From: Collinsella sp.
GTDB lineage: Bacteria > Actinomycetota > Coriobacteriia > Coriobacteriales > Coriobacteriaceae
Direction: 5' to 3'
Assembly (NCBI GenBank): GCA_018382125.1
Contig: JAGZQO010000005.1
Location: forward strand, 21,897-85,896
Length of the DNA stretch: 64,000 nucleotides
The notes under the pieces: model-generated
The model's input: the letters and a program-made list of their open reading frames with translations, nothing else
Told to the model about the DNA's origin: nothing
Database searches by the model: none
Shown: one piece after another, positions 46,393 to 55,024 of the stretch
Layout: each line of letters begins with the position of its first letter
Position numbering within the stretch: the first letter of the stretch is position 1
Translations under genes and position numbers: made by a program

Positions 46393-47652
46393 CTAAGCAT
46401 CCAAGCCAAACAAATCCAAGCTTACAAGCCCAGACGTTTGGCTCAATGTCTCCTTAAAAGAAGTCGAAGTCAAACGTTTCTCTATATAGGCTTCATAGCA
46501 ACGAAGCAACGTCTCAGTCGAAAGAACCGCAATGTCGTTTTTACGGGCAATGGTAATCTGGGTTTCAGGGAAAGGATCTCGCTCTTCAGGTTTTAATTCA
46601 ATCTGTGATGCAAAAATTAGGACGCCTTTTAACTTGCTGGTGCTGCCTTCGTCTTCCATCGCGTCCGCTTTTATTTGGACATGATCATATGTCTTCGAAA
46701 TATGCTGTCGCTTCAATCCACCCTTACTACCTTTAATTTCAATTAAATAGAGAGTGTCATTGTATGAGAACCTAAAATCCTCTTCCTTACAGTCTTCAAA
46801 GTCCTCATCCACCTCAACGATCTTTGCCAAAAGATGACGAGTCATTTTTTCAAGTTCAAAATCCTTGGAGCAGAGGACTGATTTAATATCTTGATAATTA
46901 GAGAGGACTCCCTCGATTTCTTTCTTTTCCTTGTCCAGAAGAGCCATTTCTTCGTCTATCTCTTTTATTCGCGCTCTTTGGGCCGTTTCATCATGATATT
47001 CGACTTCGTCAAGCCAATCTGGAATCAGAACGGACAGAACTACTGCCGGGAATATAGCATCAATAACCGCCGATAAATCCTCATTGGTGTTTATCTCAAG
47101 CGTTGTAGCCGCGAGGGTCTCAGATATCAGTACCGTTGAGATCGTAGAAGCGTTCGAAGTTAATAGTGGCTTGAGGGGAGAGGTGATTGGCATACTGAAC
47201 GAAAAATCAGAATGAAGCTCTTTATTAGAAACAAGAGTTATCGACTTCCCAAAACAAATACGAAGTGAGAAGGAAAACAACTCGCCTATCGGAGAGACAG
47301 CGAAATCTTTAATAAAATCCTTTAGAGGCTTCTTTTTCTTATATCCCTCAGAATGAGTCTCTAGATTGTATCCATAAGAATATAAAAACGAATAGTTTTG
47401 CGGAAGCACAACAATGCACTTAGCCTTATTTGACTGCAGCATCATTTGCCGAATAGAGGAAATGTCCGCATGATCTTGCAGAATTTTATCGTTGGTGTAA
47501 TCGCTTTTCCATAAATACTTATCCTGCAAGTCGATAACCGTTAGATCAAAAGCATCGAACGCGAGCGCTTTACAGAATTCCCTTATCGTCAAGTCGATTG
47601 TTTCCGTAAAACCGCAATTCGATTTTTTGTAGACCAATATCTGAGTTTTCAT
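46393..47652 (-). CDS. PD-(D/E)XK nuclease-like protein upstream of Gabija genes
   Basis: 419 residues. The N-terminal 200 residues are not recognised. A coiled coil runs at about 215-255 (ARIKEIDEEMALLDKEKKEI). The C-terminal domain reads EEDFRFSYNDTLYLIEIKGS, where IEIKG has the (D/E)-x-K of PD-(D/E)XK nucleases, followed by helices and strands (LKGVLIFASQ, IAVLSTETLLRCYE) typical of this fold. The ATG at 47652 follows AAAGGGA; a GTG precedes it. It is transcribed towards gajA and gajB and may be a third component or an independent defence gene. Its base composition is among the most AT-rich in the window. Confidence 0.6.
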   Translation of the reverse strand: MKTQILVYKKSNCGFTETIDLTIREFCKALAFDAFDLTVIDLQDKYLWKSDYTNDKILQDHADISSIRQMMLQSNKAKCIVVLPQNYSFLYSYGYNLETHSEGYKKKKPLKDFIKDFAVSPIGELFSFSLRICFGKSITLVSNKELHSDFSFSMPITSPLKPLLTSNASTISTVLISETLAATTLEINTNEDLSAVIDAIFPAVVLSVLIPDWLDEVEYHDETAQRARIKEIDEEMALLDKEKKEIEGVLSNYQDIKSVLCSKDFELEKMTRHLLAKIVEVDEDFEDCKEEDFRFSYNDTLYLIEIKGSKGGLKRQHISKTYDHVQIKADAMEDEGSTSKLKGVLIFASQIELKPEERDPFPETQITIARKNDIAVLSTETLLRCYEAYIEKRLTSTSFKETLSQTSGLVSLDLFGLDA

Positions 47653-48146
47653 CACACAAATCCCTTTGCAACCAGAACGGATTAGCCCTAAGTATTAATA
47701 TCACTTCAATGTTGAAGTCATCTAGCGCAATGAGTACGCGGCTCCGTATCCATTGCCGATGCAAACACAAGTCCCTATCCCCTTGGCAGGAAGGGGCCTG
47801 TGTCCACGAGAAACGTCATGCACCAGGCAGTAAGCGCCTGAAGCAATGGTACTCCCTGGTACTTTTGTAAAGAGCGTTGGTCTAACTCTTTTCGTCAAAC
47901 GGTAGTCTATAAATCAAACTGCCGAAACACGACTTGGGGGCTGGACTCAATCAGTCCGCCCAGCAGGCGAAGGGAGCGTCGATGCATTGAATCAAACATG
48001 CCTATGCGCTGATTTATATATAGCCCCACTGATTAAACCGAATTGCCCATCGTCTAGATACACAATAATGGACACGCGCACACCGAACCATTCAATAATC
48101 TGAAGTAGGACCACGACCGACATGGTCGAAATGAGTTAGAACAAAG
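47653..48146. other. Remnant-rich segment upstream of the nuclease-like gene
   Basis: About 500 bases without an intact gene. It holds copy A (about 47812-47932) of a direct repeat whose second copy is at about 49489-49612. Translated on the minus strand, copy A gives KVPGSTIASGAYCLVHDV and then IGTCVCIGNGYGAAY before a stop near 47690. The ending resembles the C-terminus of a thiolase, so it may be a decayed gene fragment. Confidence 0.4.
47812..47932. repeat. Direct repeat copy A (remnant coding sequence)
   Basis: About 120 bases with roughly 70% identity to copy B at 49489-49612; both begin ACGTCATGCACCAGGCAGT. On the minus strand both translate to similar peptides ending CLVHDV. Confidence 0.55.
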
Positions 48147-48183
48147 AAAGGGCACTGGGGCCCGCATTAGCCCCAGTGCCCAT
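48147..48183 (-). terminator. Terminator of the anchored TPR/NPCBM gene
   Basis: GGGCACTGGGGC/GCCCCAGTGCCC forms a perfect 12-bp stem, followed on the minus strand by the T-rich TTTCTTTG. It is about 80 bases past the stop. Confidence 0.8.
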
Positions 48184-48262
48184 AAGCAATACCGACAATA
48201 CTGCATTCGTTATAGTGCGTCACTCAAATAAACAAATACGCAATGCCAGCTCAAGCGGCCAC

Positions 48263-49261
48263 TCATTCTTTAATCAGCTTGACGCTACTAAGCAAAACCG
48301 GAATACCATTACCGGTATATCCCTTAGTGGAGTAAACCCTGAACTCAAGCCAATCGAAATCAGATAGATCAATTTCATTCGACGGAATGTCAGTAGGTGC
48401 GGTATTCATCGTAATGTGGTCCTTTTGCCAAATTACTTTTGAATCGGACCCATCGACAGAGCCCCTTAGTTCAAGTCTCGCCTCAAAGTCCTTCAAGATG
48501 CTCGTGTCCTCTACGTATTCAACAGCAATTTTGCCATTCAACGAACGGTACTTCTTGCCGATATAAAATGATATAACCGAAGGAGAATCGGCACTAAGAG
48601 GGCGACCAACCCAAGTATCGTCGGATGAATAACTATTCCCGGCAGTGTCTTTCTGGGAACCTTCAATCAACTCAAAACGATCGGAAGAAGCAACCGTAAG
48701 AGAGGTCAACGCCACTTCGGAAACACCATCAAGTTCATCCAGGAGATCATTGATTCTTGCCGGATCTTTCACAATCTTCGAAGCAGCTTTCAAAACGCTC
48801 TTCGCTTCATCATACTTTTTTGATGAGACCAGCTCGTCAGCCTTGGCTAAAACCTCATCGGTGTAAGCAGAAGAGTAGTCAGCAAAAGCAACAGCACAGT
48901 CTCCAGATTTCTTAGAAGCCTTTTGCAGCGAAGTCAAAGCTTCCTCATGTTTACCAGAATCCCAGGCAGCACGAGCGTTCGCAAGAACCTGTTTACCCGC
49001 TTCCTCATCCTTAAGAGCATTTAGTTCAGCCTCGACATTCGCATAATCTTTATACGCGCTTTCGAGCGCATCATTAAGGCTCATGCTTTCTTCCACGGAA
49101 TCGAAGCGTTTGGACAACTCATCAACTATCTCAGACTGACCATGCAAGTCGCCAAGATACGCTGTCAGGAGGCACGGAATTATTGCAAACAGGATACCGA
49201 AAATGACCGGATGTTTAGCATAAAATCGAGACTCTTTAGAAATGGAATCTTTATCAGCCAT
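48263..49261 (-). CDS. Membrane-anchored protein with TPR-like helices and NPCBM-like domain
   Basis: 332 residues from the ATG at 49261 (MADKDSISKESRFYAKHP), which has GGGGAG upstream; the frame extends further but lacks support. One transmembrane helix at about 18-37 is followed by helical repeats (about 60-190; NARAAWDSGKHEEALTSLQK, KADELVSSKKYDEAKSVLKA), and a beta-rich C-terminal domain at about 195-332 whose ending (LNGKIAVEYV, ARLELRGSVDG, DLSDFDWLEFRVY) resembles the NPCBM carbohydrate-binding family. It is probably displayed outside the membrane. Its role among defence genes is unclear. Confidence 0.7.
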   Translation of the reverse strand: MADKDSISKESRFYAKHPVIFGILFAIIPCLLTAYLGDLHGQSEIVDELSKRFDSVEESMSLNDALESAYKDYANVEAELNALKDEEAGKQVLANARAAWDSGKHEEALTSLQKASKKSGDCAVAFADYSSAYTDEVLAKADELVSSKKYDEAKSVLKAASKIVKDPARINDLLDELDGVSEVALTSLTVASSDRFELIEGSQKDTAGNSYSSDDTWVGRPLSADSPSVISFYIGKKYRSLNGKIAVEYVEDTSILKDFEARLELRGSVDGSDSKVIWQKDHITMNTAPTDIPSNEIDLSDFDWLEFRVYSTKGYTGNGIPVLLSSVKLIKE

Positions 49262-49488
49262 TGTCTCCCCTAACGCAAAACAAACAATATGAGTAACGTG
49301 TCTCTCAAAGGCACAAGCATGCCGGGCCACCATTTCAAAAGAAAACAGTGTGACAATCTGTGCAATCAATCGGACGAGCCGACAACCAACTTATTACTTC
49401 CGGTATTTTGTATAGCTCTATTGTTTAGCGACATGACAACCCCCAATAATCAGTTGACCAAATTCAATGGTCAACAAGTGGATGTTAA

Positions 49489-49612
49489 CGTCATGCACCA
49501 GGCAGTGAACGCCTGAAACAATATTACTCCCCGACACTTTAGAAGAGCGCAGCAGTCTATTTATTTCCGTCAAATGGCAGTCTGATGATCGAACAGTTTG
49601 GAACACAGCAGT
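49489..49612. repeat. Direct repeat copy B (remnant coding sequence)
   Basis: Second copy of the 120-base repeat, next to the left end of the IS256-type remnant. On the minus strand it translates to KVSGSNIVSGVHCLVHDV, aligning with copy A. The stretch 49262-49488 between this repeat and the start of the anchored protein gene shows no gene; it probably holds the promoter of that gene. Confidence 0.55.
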
Positions 49613-49620
49613 GACGCAAA

Positions 49621-50140
49621 ATTTCTTTCGCAAATTGACAACCGCATTGCGGAACACGGTGTGCGCCCTGTCATATGATTTCTAGCAACCAAACAGCAAA
49701 TCACCGACAAAGGGACCGCGGACCGTGTCTGCGAACATAATATCGGTCGACGAGGGGTCGCTCGACGCATTGCTCGACGAGGTGACGTCCGAGCTCGTCG
49801 GGCAGAGCGCAACGAGAGGACGGTGCGCGACGGGTTCGCCGAGACGCTTGCCTACATGAAATTCCCGCCTGAGCACTGGCGCCGGATCAGGACGAACAAC
49901 GGGATCGAGCGCATCAACCGCGAGATCAGGAGGAGGGCGAGGGTCGTCGGGACCTTCCCGGACGGCAACTCGGCCCTCATGCTGGTGTCGGCGAGGCTGA
50001 AGTACATAGTGGAGCACGAGTGGGGCAAGAGGAGGTACCTGGACATGTCGAAGCTGGAGGAGATGGACGAGCTGAGGGGAAAGGCAGAGGGCTAGAAGAG
50101 GACGGGGCCGAGGACGGCTAAATCAATTTGCGAAAGTATA
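49621..50140 (+). mobile_element. Internally deleted IS256-family (mutator) element
   Basis: About 520 bp, against roughly 1.3-1.4 kb for a full element. Inverted ends share CTTTCGCAAATTGA (49625-49638 and its complement at 50123-50136). Inside are the 5' and 3' ends of a transposase gene. It is higher in GC than its surroundings, as expected for a recent insert. Confidence 0.8.
49725..50095 (+). pseudogene. IS256-family transposase, internal deletion
   Basis: The N-terminal fragment begins at GTG 49725 (VSANIISVDEGSLDALLDEV) and ends near 49810. The C-terminal fragment, in another frame, starts at about 49823 with RDGFAETLAYMKFPPEHWRR and continues through RTNNGIERINREIRRRARVV to the stop at 50095. 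These are the start and end of a mutator-type transposase; the catalytic DDE centre is deleted. It cannot be active, but the ends might be moved by a related transposase. Confidence 0.85.
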
Positions 50141-50457
50141 TTGACGGTACCTCCCAAAAGAGGTTGCCGGTTTAGCGCGATGGACGCATGGGGCGATCTT
50201 TACCCACCGGATTATATCAACCTAGTGGAGCCATCTCTTTCATTACAAAACGGTCATCTACGCTCGTTCGTTCCACTGGACTACGTTCATGCTCCATTCA
50301 AAATCATCATGAACGGTTTCCCCACCAAAAACGGAAGCCAAAACGCCTTGTCAACGTGAAAACCCAGAGAAGAACAGAGCGCGGAACCAATGACGTTAAT
50401 CAGTTCGCACACAATGCAGGACAGTATTTCCCATATTCAAATGAGGTTAGCCGAAGC
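50141..50457. other. Non-coding segment right of the IS remnant
   Basis: About 320 bases. A plus-strand frame of 72 codons (50141-50359) has no ribosome binding site or recognised similarity and begins at the IS edge. Nothing supported was found. Confidence 0.3.
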
Positions 50458-51453
50458 CTAATTCGAAGAGGAAGGGTCGGCAATCATGGCCTTTCTGCCT
50501 ACGTATTCCAATTTGGAAACATAGGATCCATCTTCTTCCTTATCGACACTTAAGTCGAAAGTTTGCATATTCCTGTAACCGAAGCAATCATAGTAAGCAA
50601 TTCCCAGCTCATAGTATCCAACTGGAGAACATTTTTCGGTGTCGATATAAATCCCAAGGTAAAAGCTCTCACCATGATCGAGCGTCATCGCTCTGACTCC
50701 TCGCCATTCTTCGCCCTTAGAGTAAACACCGACCCTAACGTTGGTCGCACAACCTGGGCCAGTATTTGTAAATCTCAAAGGAGCATAAATGGTTTGGTTG
50801 GGTAATGAAAGTTCAAGGCCGTTCACAACCATACGCATATACTTAGATTTCACGCACTCCCACTGATGCCTGTTAAGTCCATCTTCATACTCAATCTTAT
50901 TGCCGATTATTACGTAAGTCTCGCGCTCATCAGCCTCACAATACTCATTGGAGATTTCCCTATAGCCAGCATCATTAGTGTGCGATTCGACAGCATCGTC
51001 GCTGCCAAAGGGAAGCATAGAAGATAAGCCTTTCCTATTCTTCTGAGCCAAGATCACCATCGAAAAATGCGGCGCGATGCTTTTCCTGCTCTGCACCCGT
51101 TGCTGCTCCCAAGCGTCAAATACGCCGTAAACGATACCGAGTAAGGCTATGAAGGCTGCACCCATCGTTCCGCAATACCCAAGCATATCCCCTGCACTCC
51201 AGGGAGTTTTTATAACATTTGGCGAGTCGACTGAATACAGCAGCATCACTGCAATTGGAATAAAAACAATGATCGTCAAGCTGACAAAGCACAGCAGAGC
51301 CGGGCTACCTTTAAGGCCAGAGTTCGCACCTATTCTTTCCTCGTCAGCTTTCTTCGACACAGTAGTCCAATCCGCCAAAATTAACACGCTTAACGTTATC
51401 CCAATTATGGCGCATATAAAGAGCAGCAAACTCCGTCTGCAAAAGAGATACAA
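50458..51453 (-). CDS. Uncharacterised membrane protein, overlapping partner gene
   Basis: Up to 331 residues; start uncertain. Three transmembrane helices are predicted (about 10-28, 52-72, 90-110), followed by a soluble domain with beta-rich segments (YVIIGNKIEYEDG, LELSLPNQTIYAPLRFTNTG, SFYLGIYIDTE) that resembles an immunoglobulin-like fold. The coding frame overlaps the upstream gene by up to 110 bases, and the first helix lies in that overlap. No family was recognised. With its partner it may form an accessory two-protein system. Confidence 0.55.
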   Translation of the reverse strand: MYLFCRRSLLLFICAIIGITLSVLILADWTTVSKKADEERIGANSGLKGSPALLCFVSLTIIVFIPIAVMLLYSVDSPNVIKTPWSAGDMLGYCGTMGAAFIALLGIVYGVFDAWEQQRVQSRKSIAPHFSMVILAQKNRKGLSSMLPFGSDDAVESHTNDAGYREISNEYCEADERETYVIIGNKIEYEDGLNRHQWECVKSKYMRMVVNGLELSLPNQTIYAPLRFTNTGPGCATNVRVGVYSKGEEWRGVRAMTLDHGESFYLGIYIDTEKCSPVGYYELGIAYYDCFGYRNMQTFDLSVDKEEDGSYVSKLEYVGRKAMIADPSSSN

Positions 51454-52294
51454 AAGGAGGGATGATAACGTGCTGAAGCGTGAACTTAAATGAATCTACA
51501 TTTACAGAATCACCGTCTATGGGGACAAAATTAATGCCGTAAGTTGAAAGCAATAACACTGCCTCGAGAAGAACGGAAGATGCATTTCTGCATTCTAGAT
51601 TAATGGCGAAATAGGACCCCTGACACCCAAATAGACGATCACGTCTACCTGGAGCATAAAATGAAGAGGCGGACTTATCGTTGCAAAATATAGGATTGTC
51701 ACATCTGCAATTTATTAAATTAAAGTACAGAGTGGATGGATCTTCAATAAATCTTTTTAACTCAGCGCCACCACTAAGACCTGACCTTCCAACAATCCAC
51801 TTCCAATCACTATCATTCGCATCATCGGGATAACGGTAAATAAGCGAAACGTCGATGTTATTAATATTCGCCGAAATGACTTCCGAAACAACAGACTCCA
51901 TTGAGCCGCATATCTCCCTGAGATACTGATGGACGTTGTAACAGTAAGGAAAATCTCTGGGATGCAGGTGAAGTGAATAAGTGTTTTCCTTTATCAGATC
52001 TGTCTTTCGTTCGTTAAGCCTAACCAGCTGCGAAACAACGATCTGCTGGACATTCTGTTTGAAAAGCTTTGACTCCAATTCAAAATTAGCTCGCTTTATC
52101 CTTTGTTTCGAAAACTCATGGACAACAATCAGGACCACGGAGCCCGCTACTAAAAGAAAATACAACAAGGCTTTAACGTGAACTTGATTACCGTCTGAAA
52201 CAAAATGATCGACAGCAATCAATCCCGGCGTTGCCAGAAGCGCAAGCATAACCGAAGAAGCATATGCAATTCTCTTAATAGTATTCAGATTCAT
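51344..52294 (-). CDS. Uncharacterised membrane protein with GAF-like domain
   Basis: About 316 residues from the ATG at 52294 (MNLNTIKRIAYASSVMLALL). Two transmembrane helices lie at about 10-30 and 42-62. A basic helical linker (about 65-110) leads to a soluble domain at about 120-300 with the mixed pattern of a GAF-like sensor (VVSEVISANINNIDVSLIYR, QGSYFAINLECRNASSVLLE). Several cysteines cluster at CRCDNPIFC. Function unknown; the layout is that of a membrane-tethered sensor. Confidence 0.55.
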   Translation of the reverse strand: MNLNTIKRIAYASSVMLALLATPGLIAVDHFVSDGNQVHVKALLYFLLVAGSVVLIVVHEFSKQRIKRANFELESKLFKQNVQQIVVSQLVRLNERKTDLIKENTYSLHLHPRDFPYCYNVHQYLREICGSMESVVSEVISANINNIDVSLIYRYPDDANDSDWKWIVGRSGLSGGAELKRFIEDPSTLYFNLINCRCDNPIFCNDKSASSFYAPGRRDRLFGCQGSYFAINLECRNASSVLLEAVLLLSTYGINFVPIDGDSVNVDSFKFTLQHVIIPPFVSLLQTEFAALYMRHNWDNVKRVNFGGLDYCVEES

Positions 52295-52355
52295 CGCGCG
52301 CCCCATGCCCAAACACAAACGCGGCGCCAGCATCAAACCAGCGCCGCATCAATAA

Positions 52356-53614
52356 CTAGTCCCTCTTAAACAGATCCCTCGTGTACACCTTGTCCGCCAC
52401 GTCCGCGAGCTCGTCGCTCCAGCGGTTGGCGACGATCACGTCGCAGCCGGCCTTGAAGGCCTCCAGGTCGTGGGTCACCTCGGAGCCGAAGAACTCCGGC
52501 GCGTCCAGCGTGGGCTCGTAGACCACCACGGGCACGCCCTTGGCCTTCACGCGCTTCATGACGCCCTGGATGGAGCTCGCGCGGAAGTTGTCGGAGTTCG
52601 ACTTCATCGTCAGGCGGTACACGCCCACGACCGGCTTTTCCTTGCCCTCGTACACGCGGTCCCACACCATCTGCAGCACCTCGTCGGCGACGAAGTCCTT
52701 GCGGGTGCGGTTGGACTCCACGATGGCTTCGATCAGGTTCTGCGGCACGTCCCTGTAGTTGGCCAGCAGCTGCTTGGTGTCCTTGGGAAGGCAGTAGCCG
52801 CCGTAGCCGAAGCTGGGGTTGTTGTAGTGGCTGCCGATGCCGGCTCCAGGCAGACGCCGTCGATGACGTCGCGGGTGTTGAGGCCGCGCACCTCGCAGTA
52901 GGTGTCGAGCTCGTTGAAGTAGGCCACGCGCAGCGCCAGGTAGGTGTTGGCGAACAGCTTGACGGCCTCGGCCTCGGTGGTGCCCAGCACGAGCTCCGGG
53001 ATGCCCACGGTGCCGTCGGCATTCTCGCGCTCCAGCTCGGCGGGGTCGGCGCCCTGTGCGAGCAGGCCGGCGAAGCGCTCGGCGGCGGCCACGGCCTCGG
53101 GGTCGTCCTTGGGCGCGCCCACCACGATGCGGCTGGGGTGCAGGTTGTCGTAGAGCGCCTTGCTCTCGCGCAGGAACTCCGGGCTGAAGAAGATCTTGCT
53201 GTCGCCCAGCCTCTCGCGCAGGCCCGCGGTGTAGCCCACCGGGATCGTCGACTTGATGACGATCCAGGCGTCCGGGTTCACCGAGCGAACGGCGGCGATG
53301 GCGGCCTCGACGGAGGAAGTATCAAAGAAGTTCCTGTCCGAGTCGTAGTTGGTGGGCGTGGCGACCACGACGTATTCGGCGCCTGCATACGCTTCGGTCG
53401 CGTCAGCTGTTGCGCTCAGGTTCAAATCCCGCTCCCCGGCCTTGGCCTCGGCCAGGAACCGCTCGATCTCGGCGTCGCGAATGGGCGACTCGTAGTTGTG
53501 CAGCTTCTCGACCTTCTCGGGGACGATGTCCAGCGCGCACACCTCGTTGTGCTGCGCCAAGAGCACGGCCAGTGAGAGGCCCACGTACCCGGTGCCTGCA
53601 ACTGAGATTTTCAT
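52356..53614 (-). pseudogene. ugd: UDP-glucose/nucleotide-sugar 6-dehydrogenase, frameshifted
   Basis: The Rossmann start MKISVAGTGYVGLSLAVLLA (ATG at 53614, GGAGG upstream) and the NAD/catalytic blocks follow the UDP-glucose dehydrogenase family. Near 52842, within the active-site region after VIDGVCLEP, one base is missing; the other frame then gives the expected [20 protein letters not shown] with the catalytic cysteine, and continues to 52356 as [19 protein letters not shown]. Restoring one base gives a normal protein of about 420 residues. The gene would make UDP-glucuronate for the polysaccharide. Confidence 0.85.
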
Positions 53615-53674
53615 ATTGCCTCCATATAGCTCTAAATCCGTTGGTTTCATTGCGCTTCGATCGAAAACGTCCTT

Positions 53675-55024
53675 CTACTTCCAGAAGTCACCGAACCTCT
53701 CGATGTCCTCCTCGGTGAGCACGTCGCCGTGCTGGACCTCGATGATGTGGAGGTCGGAGGACGTGGCGCGCACGGCGTGCATGTGGCCGACCTCGATGTT
53801 CACAACGCAGCCCGCGCGCACCTGCCGCACGAGCCCGTCGAGCACGACCTCGCCCTCGCCGGCCACGACCGTCCACACCTCTGAGCGGTAGGAGTGGCGC
53901 TGGTAGGAGATCTGCCTACCGCTCGCGATGACGAGCTCCTTGGTGAGGGACTTGGCGCCTCCAGGGTAGGCGGAGCTGTCGAGCACGCGGTACTCGCCCC
54001 AGCGGCGGCGCTCGTACATGGGGCGGGTCTCGGCGACGGAGCCCACGAGGCCCTTGATGCTGGCAGAGGCCTCCTTGCCGCATGCAAGTATGCCATCGTG
54101 CGTGGCAACGACCACTGCATCGGAAAGTCCGGCCACCACCATGGGGAGGCCCGTCTCGTTGATCACGTGGACGTTTGAGCACGTGGCCCCGTCCACGACG
54201 ACGCGCCCGGCCGCCCGGTCGGTCATCTCCTCGGTGAGGGTGTTCCAGGTGCCCAGGTCCTTCCAGGTGCCCGAATAGGGCACGACGCCGATTGAGGAGG
54301 CCTTCTCGACAACCTCATAGTCGAAGGAGTTCTTGGGCAGCTCCGCGTAGCGCGAGCGGAACTCGTCGAAGGAGCCCGACTTCAGGTAGCCATCGGAGAT
54401 GGCGGTGAGGTAGCCCAGCCTGAACGCGAAGACGCCGCAGTTCCAGAGCGCGCCCTGGGCGATGAGCGCCTTGGCGGCCTCCCCGTCAGGTTTCTCGGTG
54501 AAGCGTACCACCCTGCGGGGGCTGCCCTCGGTGTCGCCCGGCACGATGTATCCGTACTTCACGCTCGGGTAGGTGGGTTCTACGCCGAGGAGCACCAGGT
54601 CGGCGAAGCCAGACTGGACGGCATCGTCGAGCCCCACGACCCCGTCGTAGTAGGCCTGGTCGGCGTAGGAGTCGATGGGCATCACGATCACGGTGTCGCC
54701 GGCATCGGCCCCCTGCTCCATGGCAAGGTGGGTGCAAGCGAGCATGATGGCCGGGGCGGTGTCGCGCCGCTCGGGCTCGAGCACCAGGGCGTAGTCGCCC
54801 TCGACCTGCGAGCGGATGGAGAACTCCTGGTCCGCGCAGGTGGCGATGGTCACGTCTAAGTCGGCGTCCACAGATCGTATCTGCGAGAATACGCGCTGCA
54901 CCATGGATACGTGGTTGCCCTGCGAATCGCGCAGCACCTTCAGGAACTGCTTGGAGCGCGAGGAGTTGGAGAGCGGCCACAGGCGCGTGCCCGAGCCGCC
55001 GGAGAGCAGTATAAGGTGGATCAC
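53675..55024 (-). CDS. manC: Mannose-1-phosphate guanylyltransferase (ManC/CpsB type)
   Basis: 449 residues. The pyrophosphorylase signature LLSGGSGTRLWPLSNSSRSK opens the protein, with RFTEKPDGE at about 175 as the second sugar-phosphate loop. The C-terminal 110 residues are a cupin (ISYQRHSYRSEVWTVVAGEG, VVNIEVGHMHAVRA), the phosphomannose-isomerase-like half. It makes GDP-mannose from mannose-1-phosphate. The stop overlaps the start region of downstream genes only loosely; the start overlaps the phosphohexomutase stop by four bases. Confidence 0.92.
   Translation of the reverse strand: MIHLILLSGGSGTRLWPLSNSSRSKQFLKVLRDSQGNHVSMVQRVFSQIRSVDADLDVTIATCADQEFSIRSQVEGDYALVLEPERRDTAPAIMLACTHLAMEQGADAGDTVIVMPIDSYADQAYYDGVVGLDDAVQSGFADLVLLGVEPTYPSVKYGYIVPGDTEGSPRRVVRFTEKPDGEAAKALIAQGALWNCGVFAFRLGYLTAISDGYLKSGSFDEFRSRYAELPKNSFDYEVVEKASSIGVVPYSGTWKDLGTWNTLTEEMTDRAAGRVVVDGATCSNVHVINETGLPMVVAGLSDAVVVATHDGILACGKEASASIKGLVGSVAETRPMYERRRWGEYRVLDSSAYPGGAKSLTKELVIASGRQISYQRHSYRSEVWTVVAGEGEVVLDGLVRQVRAGCVVNIEVGHMHAVRATSSDLHIIEVQHGDVLTEEDIERFGDFWK

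Noticed and set aside
50141..50359. 72-codon plus-strand frame next to the IS remnant
   Set aside because: Starts at the IS edge, no ribosome binding site, no family.
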